Source of the DNA: an uncultured Bacteroidales bacterium
GTDB taxonomy: Bacteria > Bacteroidota > Bacteroidia > Bacteroidales > UBA932
Reading direction: 5' to 3'
DNA length: 9,486 bases
Assembly: GCA_947305045.1 (NCBI GenBank)
Contig: CAMZCW010000081.1
Coordinates: forward strand, 1-9,486
Shown: positions 1 to 5,718 of the stretch, one piece after another
Position numbering within the stretch: the first letter of the stretch is position 1
Layout of the letters: the number at the start of each line of letters is the position of its first letter
The notes under the pieces: model-generated
What the model was told of the DNA's origin: nothing
Seen by the model: only the letters and a program-made list of their open reading frames with translations
The model's database searches: none
Program-made: the position numbers and the translations under genes

Positions 1-1
1 A

Positions 2-157
2 ATCGCCCAGGAAGTAGGCCTCAGCAAGTCCATGGTCGCCAAGATCATCAAGCAGGCCGAAGCGTCCACCGCGCAGACAGGGGTAAACGCAGTGGACACG
101 GTGGACAAGGTGGACACCGGTGGACAAGACCTGTTTGACCAAAAGGAGGAGGAATAG
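2..157 (+). CDS. C-terminal end of a helix-turn-helix-bearing protein (partial; possibly a RepA-like AAA ATPase)
   Basis: Only the last 51 codons are in the window, read in frame from base 2 to the TAG at 155-157. The visible part starts with a helix-turn-helix-like stretch (IAQEVGLSKSMVAKIIKQA), followed by a polar tail with VDTVDKVDTG and an acidic end (FDQKEEE). It ends just before the ATG of the zinc-ribbon/Toprim gene at 159, so the two are very probably co-transcribed. In Bacteroidales mobile elements, an AAA ATPase or RepA-like protein with such a C-terminal helix-turn-helix often precedes a Toprim primase-like gene. That identity is inferred from context, because no ATPase motif is visible here. 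The repeated Val-Asp pairs are encoded by the GTGGAC repeat cluster, so the odd tail may be a by-product of DNA sites inside the gene. Confidence 0.6.
   Translation: MAQEVGLSKSMVAKIIKQAEASTAQTGVNAVDTVDKVDTGGQDLFDQKEEE
64..125. repeat. GTGGAC/GTCCAC hexamer cluster 1 (iteron-like)
   Basis: One GTCCAC (64-69) is followed by four GTGGAC copies at 92, 101, 110 and 120, spaced 9, 9 and 10 nt, close to one helical turn. The cluster covers the end of the upstream gene and the start region of the next. Together with the second cluster at 414-464 it looks like a binding array for a replication or partition protein. That role is inference. Confidence 0.6.
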
Positions 158-158
158 T

Positions 159-1265
159 ATGAACTACGAATACCACCTTCAGAAATACGCCGGAACAGCC
201 TCCCGCCATACCTGCCCCAACTGCGGCGGCAAGCGCTGCTTCACGCTCTACGTAGACGCCAACAACGAGCCCCTGAACGAGGCTGTAGGCCGATGCGACC
301 ATGAATCCGGCTGCGGCTACCACTACACCCCCAGCCAGTACTTCAAGGACCACCCCGACGCCAAACCAAACGCCGAAGACTGGCGGAAGGCCCCGGAGTG
401 GCTGGATAAATCCGTCCACCAGCGTCCACCCTGTCCACCCGTCCACCCGGTGGACAAAGTGGACACGCTCCCCGAGGACATCGTGGCCAAGACCCTGAGA
501 CCCGACCGCCCTTCGGACTTCACCCAGTTCCTTGCCACCATCTTCGATCCCATCATCCTGGAAGGCCTCATCGACGAATACCGCATCGGTGTCACCCGCG
601 ACCGTGCCGTTATCTTCTACCAGATTGACGTTCAGGGCCGCATCCGCACCGGCAAGGTCATGAAATACGATCCCGAGACCGGCCACCGCATCAAGGACGA
701 GAACACCAAAGGCCGCATCACCTGGGTGCATTCCCTGATGAAATACGCAGGCCAGCTTCCTCAGGAATGGACGCTGACACAGTGCCTGTTCGGAGAGCAC
801 CTGCTGCCTCTCTTTCCTGAGAAGCCGGTTGCCCTGGTGGAAAGCGAGAAGACCGCCATCATTTGCGCCGGACTCATTCCCAAGTTCATCTGGCTGGCCA
901 CCGGCGGGAAGTCCCAGCTCAATGCGCGGCTGAACGTGCTGAAGGGCCGTTCCATCACTGCCTTTCCGGACATTGACGGCTACGACACCTGGTGCCAGAA
1001 AGCCGCGGAATTCCCGGAGCTGGGCATCAAGGTGGCCGACCTCCTCCAGAAGCACGGCACCGAGCAGGACCGGGCCGACCACATCGACATTGCCGACTGG
1101 CTCATCCGCTGGCACCGCACGCCCAATCCCCGGGCCGATGCCACCTTTGCCGCCGTCGCGCAGTATTTCTCTCCGGAGGTACATGAGGAGATCCGGGCGC
1201 TCATTCACGACCTGGATCTGGAGTTTGTGGGAGTCGAGAAAGTTGAGGAAGAGCCGGAGGCGTAA
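159..1265 (+). CDS. DUF6371-like zinc-ribbon/Toprim primase-like protein
   Basis: This 368-residue protein is probably a primase-like enzyme of a mobile element. An N-terminal zinc ribbon is formed by C19-x2-C22 and C46-x5-C52 (CPNC, then CDHESGC), similar to the CHC2-type fingers that position primases on DNA. After a Pro-rich linker (about residues 84-104) comes a Toprim-like core with VALVESEKTA (acidic E228 and E230), ATGGKSQLN near 247-255, and the FPDIDGYD motif (D271, D273), which would bind metal. The ATG at 159 is chosen over an in-frame GTG at 120 because AGGAGGAGG (144-152) sits at the right distance before it and the upstream gene ends at 157. The linker is encoded by GTCCAC/GTGGAC repeats. 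GC is clearly higher than in the hsd genes downstream. The family name is from memory of Bacteroidales proteins; the zinc and Toprim motifs are visible. No ligand is shown. Confidence 0.8.
   Translation: MNYEYHLQKYAGTASRHTCPNCGGKRCFTLYVDANNEPLNEAVGRCDHESGCGYHYTPSQYFKDHPDAKPNAEDWRKAPEWLDKSVHQRPPCPPVHPVDKVDTLPEDIVAKTLRPDRPSDFTQFLATIFDPIILEGLIDEYRIGVTRDRAVIFYQIDVQGRIRTGKVMKYDPETGHRIKDENTKGRITWVHSLMKYAGQLPQEWTLTQCLFGEHLLPLFPEKPVALVESEKTAIICAGLIPKFIWLATGGKSQLNARLNVLKGRSITAFPDIDGYDTWCQKAAEFPELGIKVADLLQKHGTEQDRADHIDIADWLIRWHRTPNPRADATFAAVAQYFSPEVHEEIRALIHDLDLEFVGVEKVEEEPEA
414..464. repeat. GTCCAC/GTGGAC hexamer cluster 2 inside the primase-like gene
   Basis: Four GTCCAC copies (414, 424, 433, 441) face two GTGGAC copies (450, 459), giving an inverted arrangement centred near 448. 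Spacing is 8-10 nt. Relative to the reading frame, the copies at 424 and 433 are in a different codon phase from the other four, so the nucleotide motif rather than one peptide motif is what repeats. The encoded segment is a Pro/Val/His/Asp-rich linker between the zinc ribbon and the Toprim core. Confidence 0.6.
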
Positions 1266-1269
1266 AGTT

Positions 1270-1297
1270 TTCCTTGACCCGTCCTTGACTCAAGGAA
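1270..1297. repeat. Inverted repeat TTCCTTGA/TCAAGGAA just after the primase-like gene
   Basis: A perfect 8-nt arm at 1270-1277 pairs with 1290-1297. A second CCTTGA at 1283-1288 can pair instead with TCAAGG at 1290-1295 around a single C. The two alternative pairings suggest a protein site or a small RNA structure at the end of the transcript. No T-run follows, so it is not itself a terminator. Confidence 0.4.
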
Positions 1298-1326
1298 TTG
1301 GCCGGAAATTTTGCTATATTTTTGTT

Positions 1327-1360
1327 CCCAGATTCCAAACAGGAGTCTGGGATTTTTGTT
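1327..1360 (+). terminator. Rho-independent terminator after the primase-like gene
   Basis: Stem 1327-1336 (CCCAGATTCC) pairs with 1342-1351 (GGAGTCTGGG), 10 bp with one G-T wobble and an AAACA loop, followed by ATTTTTGTT. It closes the upstream transcription unit and separates it from the helix-turn-helix gene. Confidence 0.8.
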
Positions 1361-1409
1361 CTGAGCGCTCATTTCAAGAACCCATTGTTCAACCCGAAAG
1401 CAAACGACA

Positions 1410-1691
1410 ATGGTTTCATCAGAAGAAAAAATCACTTACGACAACCTGCCCCAGGCGGTTGCTACATTGCTATCAGAACTCAGGGTGTTACGCACCCTGA
1501 CAGAGAATCACACCACCTACGGCGGCTTCTCGCCGTGGATGGATGTAGATGAACTATGCGAGTATCTGCCCGGCCATCCGGCCAAGTGTACGATTTATTC
1601 GTGGGTTCAGCAATCTGTCATCCCTTTTCATCGCTGCGGAAAAACTCTTTGCTTTTATCGTCCTGAAATAGACAAGTGGATCAAGCGTTAA
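1410..1691 (+). CDS. Small excisionase-like helix-turn-helix DNA-binding protein
   Basis: This 93-residue protein has an N-terminal helical part (NLPQAVATLLSELRVL, about residues 12-27) and a winged helix-turn-helix of the excisionase/MerR-like kind at about 42-92. The visible signature is a first helix with DVDELCEYL, then TIYSWVQQSVIPFHRCGKTL and F-x2-PEIDKWI at the C-terminus. This matches a common Bacteroidales family in which LP-AV at the start precedes the domain. Such proteins act as excision factors for integrative elements or as local repressors. The gene stands alone between two hairpins and directly precedes the hsd operon promoter, so it could control that operon or belong to the element carrying it. 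No integrase is in the window. The start has no strong ribosome site, but the N-terminus fits the family. Confidence 0.75.
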   Translation: MVSSEEKITYDNLPQAVATLLSELRVLRTLTENHTTYGGFSPWMDVDELCEYLPGHPAKCTIYSWVQQSVIPFHRCGKTLCFYRPEIDKWIKR

Positions 1692-1714
1692 TAGCAAAAA
1701 AACGTATCCCCATT

Positions 1715-1757
1715 ACACCGCTCTGAAATGCCGTTTTTCAGGGCGGTGTTTCACTTT
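1715..1757 (+). terminator. Strong hairpin after the helix-turn-helix gene, probable terminator
   Basis: A 14-bp stem, 1715-1728 with 1736-1749 and one G-T wobble, closes a 7-nt loop and is followed by TTTCACTTT. The T-run is interrupted, so termination may be incomplete and some read-through into the hsd operon is possible. Confidence 0.6.
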
Positions 1758-1794
1758 GATACCCTACTATACCCGATTTTCGCGCAAAAAATTG

Positions 1795-1802
1795 TAAATT
1801 TG
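1795..1802 (+). promoter_or_regulatory. Bacteroidota -7 promoter element for the hsd operon
   Basis: TAAATTTG is a perfect match to the TAnnTTTG -7 consensus used by Bacteroidota sigma factors. It lies 77 nt before the hsdM start, after the hairpin that ends the previous unit. No good TTTG -33 element is seen at the expected 19-21 nt upstream, which would fit a weak or activator-dependent promoter. Confidence 0.5.
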
Positions 1803-1818
1803 CTATTTGCAATAGCAA
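1800..1818. promoter_or_regulatory. 19-bp palindrome over the expected transcription start, operator candidate
   Basis: TTGCTATT-TGC-AATAGCAA is a perfect inverted repeat with 8-nt arms. It overlaps the last three bases of the -7 element and covers the predicted +1, a classic position for a repressor. Another AATAGCAA half-site lies at 1690-1697, and shorter TTGCTA(T) matches occur at 1311, 1459 and 1467, all around the helix-turn-helix gene. That the helix-turn-helix protein binds here is inference. Confidence 0.5.
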
Positions 1819-1840
1819 CAAGTACATATACCCATAACCC

Positions 1841-1861
1841 ACAAGGACCAGTAGGCCTTGT
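1841..1861 (+). promoter_or_regulatory. Leader hairpin before hsdM
   Basis: ACAAGG (1841-1846) pairs with CCTTGT (1856-1861), continuing after a bulged A with CC (1848-1849) on GG (1854-1855) around an AGTA loop. It ends 17 nt before the hsdM ATG, which has no clear Shine-Dalgarno site, so the fold could affect translation of hsdM. The effect is not shown. Confidence 0.3.
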
Positions 1862-1878
1862 CGTAACCATATAGCACG

Positions 1879-4473
1879 ATGAACAAGCAACAGCTCGCCA
1901 GTAAGATTTGGGCTTCAGCCAACAAGATGCGCTCCAAGATAGAGGCCAACGAATACAAGGACTATATCCTGGGCTTCATCTTCTACAAATTCCTGTCCGA
2001 CAAAGAGGAAGAATTGCTGAAAAAGAACGACTGGACCGACGAGGATATCAAAAACGAACTGACGGAAGACAATATCGAAGACAAGCAGTTTATCCAACAG
2101 ACGCTTGGTTATTTCATCTGTTACAAGAATCTATTCTCCACCTGGATTAACCCCAACAGCGACTTCGACGCATCCCAAGTCACGGACGCTCTTCTCGCTT
2201 TTGAACGGAATGTTTATCGCACTCATCACAAAGTCTTTGATAAGATTTTCAATACTCTCCAAACAGGCCTCAGCAAATTAGGAGACACGAATGGCGCACG
2301 TACGAAAGCGATACTCGCCCTGCTGAAATTAATCAAAGACATTCCCACCGACGATTCCCAAGATTACGATGTCCTTGGATTCATCTATGAATATCTGATT
2401 GGTAATTTCGCTGCTAATGCAGGAAAGAAAGCCGGAGAATTCTATACGCCCCACGAGGTTGCCTTGTTGATGGCGGAAATTGTTGCCAACCATCTCAAAG
2501 GACGTGAGACAATCGAGATTTACGACCCCACGAGTGGTTCTGGCTCCCTCCTGATCAACATCGGTAAAGCCGCTGCCAAGCACCTTCGTCAACGAGACAG
2601 CATCAAGTACTACGCCCAGGAACTCAAGGAAAACACCTACAACCTTACGCGAATGAACCTGATTATGCGCGGTATAAAACCGGAAAACATCAAGGTTCGT
2701 TGCGGTGACACATTAGATCAGGATTGGCCCTGGTTTGATGATAATGACCCCATCCGTACTTATGAAGCATTGTACGTTGATGCCGTCGTAAGTAATCCAC
2801 CCTACTCCCAGCAGTGGGACAACAAAGACAAAGAGACCGAAGCACGCTACGCCAATTATGGTGTGGCCCCCAAAGGCAAGGCAGACTACGCTTTCCTGTT
2901 GCACGACCTATATCACGTCAAGCCGCAAGGAATAATGACCATTGTCCTCCCTCACGGCGTGCTTTTCAGGGGAAAAGAAGAAGAGACCATTCGCAAAAAC
3001 CTGATCGAGAAAAACAACATAGACGCCATTATCGGGCTTCCTGCCAACATTTTCTTCGGCACGGGTATTCCCACCATCATTATGGTGCTTCGCCAGAAAC
3101 GGGACCGCAATGATGTCCTCTTCATTGATGCATCACGCCTCTCCGAGAAAGTTGGCAAACAGAATAAACTCACCGCATCCGACATCAAGCGTATTGCGGA
3201 CACATACATAGAACGCAGGCCCACTGATCCGGCCTTCGCCCGGGTAGTCTCACGAGAAGAAATCCGCCGGAATGAATACAATCTGAATATTCCGCGTTAC
3301 ATTGACTCCGCGGAAAAACCCGAACCCTGGGACGCCCATTCTATCATCTTTGGCGGCATCCCCCAAACAGAGATAGACCTGCTGGCCCCTTACTGGACAG
3401 CATTCCCGACGCTTCGCAGTTCTCTTTATACGGCTTCGGAAACACCATATACCAGCATCAAGAATGATGATGTTGAGGGTTGCATCAATGACAATCCCGA
3501 CATAAAGGCCTGGCTGAAGAAATACGCTGACATACTTGCCCCTCTTCCCGATGACCTGCACACCCGCTTGGTTGACGGAGTGATGACTGTTGGCAAAGAC
3601 CAGGAAGAATCTGTCATTGCTGCATACCTTTTTGAAAAGCTCTCTCCGCTACCGCTTATTGACAAATACCAAGCATTCCAGATCCTGGACAATAACTACC
3701 GTCCTATTGCAACCGACCTTGAAATTATCCAGACTGAAGGTTTCGACGCCACCCGGGTAATTGAACCGCACATGGTTGTCAAGAAAAAAGACGGTGAAGA
3801 TGTTGAAGAACAGGACGGCTGGCAAGGCCGCGTCCTTCCTTTTGAACTCGTCCAGCGCAAGAAACTCCCGGCAGAATACCAGGCACTTCAGGTAGCCATC
3901 GAGACTGCCGCCACAAAGGAAGCCGAACTGGAGGACATCAAGCAGTTATTTAACGAAGAAGACCTGCAGCCGGACTTCTACGATGATGAGAAACAATCCT
4001 TTATCACCAAGGGCGTAAACGCGCGTGTAAAGGCCATCCGTAAAGAACTCAGAGGAGCCGCACCTGAGCCGGAATCTCTCGAAGAAACACTCCTGGCCTT
4101 CCACGACAAAGGCGAGGAACTCAAGGCCGCAAAAAAGCAGGTCCGTTCCCTTTCGGCCGATTTACTGACAAAGACAATGGCCGCTATTCCCGCCCTGTCG
4201 GATGATGATGTTAAGTCGCTCCTTCACGAAAAATGGATAACGCCGCTCTGCGAACAGCTGGCCACTGTTCCTGTCACGCTACTCGCTGACTTCACCGCTT
4301 CCATTAAGCGCCTGGACAAGAAATACGCCCGCACATTGCAGAAGATTGAGCAGGAAAAGGAAGATGTAGAAAAGAAGCTCTCCGGACTACTCGGCAACCT
4401 TTCCGGCAATGAATATGATATGGCCGCTTTCAAGCAACTGAAAGAAATGATAGGAGGATCTGACAATGAGTAA
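1879..4473 (+). CDS. hsdM: Type I restriction-modification methyltransferase subunit HsdM, with long C-terminal extension
   Basis: HsdM transfers a methyl group from S-adenosylmethionine to adenine N6 and, with HsdS, forms the modifying complex. The N-terminal helical domain (about 1-150) is followed by the catalytic core: GEFYTP at 186-191 (motif X), DPTSGSGSLL at 216-225 (cofactor-binding motif I), NPPY at 306-309 (catalytic motif IV), and VLPHGVLFRG near 356-365. The core ends around 475. At 864 residues it is far longer than classic HsdM of about 500-530 residues. The extra ~390 residues are rich in charged helices (for example about 650-720 and 800-840) and show no catalytic motif I recognise. 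An in-frame TAA at 1864 fixes the start at 1879. The end overlaps hsdS by 8 nt, and AGGAGG at 4452-4457 inside hsdM serves hsdS. Confidence 0.95.
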   Translation: MNKQQLASKIWASANKMRSKIEANEYKDYILGFIFYKFLSDKEEELLKKNDWTDEDIKNELTEDNIEDKQFIQQTLGYFICYKNLFSTWINPNSDFDASQVTDALLAFERNVYRTHHKVFDKIFNTLQTGLSKLGDTNGARTKAILALLKLIKDIPTDDSQDYDVLGFIYEYLIGNFAANAGKKAGEFYTPHEVALLMAEIVANHLKGRETIEIYDPTSGSGSLLINIGKAAAKHLRQRDSIKYYAQELKENTYNLTRMNLIMRGIKPENIKVRCGDTLDQDWPWFDDNDPIRTYEALYVDAVVSNPPYSQQWDNKDKETEARYANYGVAPKGKADYAFLLHDLYHVKPQGIMTIVLPHGVLFRGKEEETIRKNLIEKNNIDAIIGLPANIFFGTGIPTIIMVLRQKRDRNDVLFIDASRLSEKVGKQNKLTASDIKRIADTYIERRPTDPAFARVVSREEIRRNEYNLNIPRYIDSAEKPEPWDAHSIIFGGIPQTEIDLLAPYWTAFPTLRSSLYTASETPYTSIKNDDVEGCINDNPDIKAWLKKYADILAPLPDDLHTRLVDGVMTVGKDQEESVIAAYLFEKLSPLPLIDKYQAFQILDNNYRPIATDLEIIQTEGFDATRVIEPHMVVKKKDGEDVEEQDGWQGRVLPFELVQRKKLPAEYQALQVAIETAATKEAELEDIKQLFNEEDLQPDFYDDEKQSFITKGVNARVKAIRKELRGAAPEPESLEETLLAFHDKGEELKAAKKQVRSLSADLLTKTMAAIPALSDDDVKSLLHEKWITPLCEQLATVPVTLLADFTASIKRLDKKYARTLQKIEQEKEDVEKKLSGLLGNLSGNEYDMAAFKQLKEMIGGSDNE

Positions 4474-5113
4474 GCCTAAGATAAGAATACAAGGCTTCTC
4501 AGGAGAATGGGGTGAAACTCGTCTAAAGGATTTCACTTCACGTATAGTGCGTAAAAACACGGGGCTCCAGTCAAATCTACCCCTTACAGTTTCTGCTCAA
4601 TATGGCTTAATCGGCCAAGATACCTTCTTCAATAGTAGGATTGCCAGTACCGACATTGCGGGATACTACCTGCTTAAAAAAGGAGAATTTGCATATAATA
4701 AGAGTTCTTCGCAGGGTTATCCCTTTGGAGCAGTAAAACGTCTGGATTTACACGATAATGGAGTTCTCTCCACTCTTTATATCGTCTTTGATATTGATAA
4801 AGAGAAGGTGGATTCAGATTATGTCGTTTCTTATTTTGATGCAGCTACCTGGCACAACGAAGTTCGGCTTCGTGCTGCTGAGGGAGCACGCAACCACGGT
4901 TTGCTGAATATCTCTGCAGATGACTTCTTTGACATAAGGATTCTTCTGCCCGAGAATTTGGAGGAACAGGAGGCTATCGGCGCATTCTTCAAGTTGCTGA
5001 ATCAAGACATAACGAATTTAATAGATAAAATAACAGGTCTTAAATCGCTGAAAATATGTTACTTAAGTCGTCTATTTCCCATAGGGGGGGGCAGGAACCG
5101 GCTATCCGCTTAG
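4466..5113 (+). CDS. hsdS: HsdS N-terminal half: first target-recognition domain plus central helix
   Basis: This 215-residue product is what the present sequence encodes. It holds one target-recognition domain (about residues 10-165) and the central conserved helix (about 166-205, EEQEAIGAFF to LKSLKICYLSRLFP) that separates the two domains and contacts HsdM. HsdS sets the DNA sequence recognised by the whole complex. The ATG at 4466 overlaps the end of hsdM and follows AGGAGG by 8 nt, so it is translationally coupled. After the G run the frame runs out at TAG 5111-5113, adding only a short unnatural tail. One-domain HsdS proteins of this kind are known to dimerise and give active complexes that read a symmetric site, as described for truncated NgoAV HsdS. 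That this one does so is inference. Confidence 0.85.
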   Translation: MSKPKIRIQGFSGEWGETRLKDFTSRIVRKNTGLQSNLPLTVSAQYGLIGQDTFFNSRIASTDIAGYYLLKKGEFAYNKSSSQGYPFGAVKRLDLHDNGVLSTLYIVFDIDKEKVDSDYVVSYFDAATWHNEVRLRAAEGARNHGLLNISADDFFDIRILLPENLEEQEAIGAFFKLLNQDITNLIDKITGLKSLKICYLSRLFPIGGGRNRLSA

Positions 5114-5697
5114 CAGAATTCTCCGGTAAATGGGAAGAAAAGAAATTAGGAGACATTGCTGATAAGGTTACAGAAAAGAATGTAGCCCATCAAGTCGATG
5201 AAGTATTCACAAACTCCGCAGTTCACGGAGTGATTTCGCAGCGTGATTTCTTTGATCATGATGTTGCGAAGAAAGCAAATACAGGTGGCTACTACGTTGT
5301 CTCCAATGATGACTTTGTATATAATCCACGTATCTCTGTCACATCCCCTGTTGGTCCAATCAATAGAAATCGAACTGGCAGGAAAGGTGTCATGTCTCCT
5401 TTATATACAGTCTTTCGGACTCACGATGTGAATCCAGTTTTCTTGGAGCATTATTTCAAATCTACGGCTTGGCATCGCTATATGCGATTCAACGGAAATA
5501 CGGGTGCTCGTTTCGATAGATTCTCGATTACAAAAGAAGACTTCTTTAATATGCCTATTCCTCTTCCTTCTCCTGAGGAACAGGCAAAAATAGCTGATTA
5601 CTTTGAGAATCTTGATTCGTTGATAAAGCATCATGAAGAAGAACTGGAACGTCTAAAGTCTTTAAAGCAGTCCTGCCTGCAGGGAATGTTTGTTTAA
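5056..5697 (+). CDS. hsdS: HsdS C-terminal half: second target-recognition domain and distal helix
   Basis: This reading frame of 213 residues carries the second target-recognition domain (from about RLAEFSGKW at 18-26 to LPSPEEQ at 170-176) and the distal conserved helix (FENLDSLIKHHEEELERLKSL). It lies -1 relative to the upstream half and joins it naturally at the CAG codon at 5092, directly after the G run. The ATG at 5056 lies inside the upstream half and has no convincing ribosome site. Independent translation is therefore doubtful; the first 12 residues would be an artefact. It is most likely made only when the G run, polymerase slippage or ribosomal slippage restores the frame. Confidence 0.75.
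   Translation: MLLKSSISHRGGQEPAIRLAEFSGKWEEKKLGDIADKVTEKNVAHQVDEVFTNSAVHGVISQRDFFDHDVAKKANTGGYYVVSNDDFVYNPRISVTSPVGPINRNRTGRKGVMSPLYTVFRTHDVNPVFLEHYFKSTAWHRYMRFNGNTGARFDRFSITKEDFFNMPIPLPSPEEQAKIADYFENLDSLIKHHEEELERLKSLKQSCLQGMFV
5084..5091 (+). repeat. Poly-G run (G8), slipped-strand hotspot in hsdS
   Basis: Eight Gs follow CCCATA. In the upstream frame they read ATA GGG GGG GGC and reach TAG at 5113. With nine they read ATA GGG GGG GGG CAG and continue into the second half. With seven they reach TAA about 14 codons on. The position is the linker between the two recognition domains, where a Gly-rich insert costs nothing. Confidence 0.85.
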
Positions 5698-5718
5698 GAG
5701 TAATACCCAAACTATTAT

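Larger units (their letters stand above)
4466..5697 (+). pseudogene. hsdS: hsdS locus as a whole, interrupted at a G8 run (phase-off or frameshifted)
   Basis: The two reading frames 4466-5113 and 5056-5697 are the two homologous halves of one type I specificity subunit. Both begin with a similar segment (RIQGFSGEW and RLAEFSGKW), share GYY..(N)..F.YN in the middle, and end with DFF...I.LP...EEQ..I and LKSLK. With 9 (or 6) Gs at 5084 the halves join into a 410-residue (or 409-residue) HsdS, a normal family length. Sampled GC is about 40%, lower than in hsdM and hsdR, as is common for frequently exchanged recognition domains. It may be a reversible off state rather than a dead gene. Confidence 0.75.

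Noticed and set aside
48..1208. Open frame of 386 codons on the minus strand opposite the primase-like gene
   Set aside because: It mirrors a GC-rich gene with clear zinc-ribbon and Toprim motifs on the plus strand; its own translation is low-complexity Gly/Val-rich with no recognisable domain.
1317..1324. TATTTTTG as a promoter for the helix-turn-helix gene
   Set aside because: It fits TAnnTTTG, but no -33 element is suitably placed and the start would lie inside the terminator stem, so transcripts would stop at once.
1318..1361. Direct repeat ATTTTTGTTC on both sides of the terminator stem
   Set aside because: Ten low-complexity bases around a hairpin; no other sign of a target-site duplication or mobile element.
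4466..5697. Two independent hsdS genes, or invertible hsdS cassettes
   Set aside because: The halves overlap and complete each other at the G run. There is no inverted repeat pair or recombinase gene in the window to support inversion.
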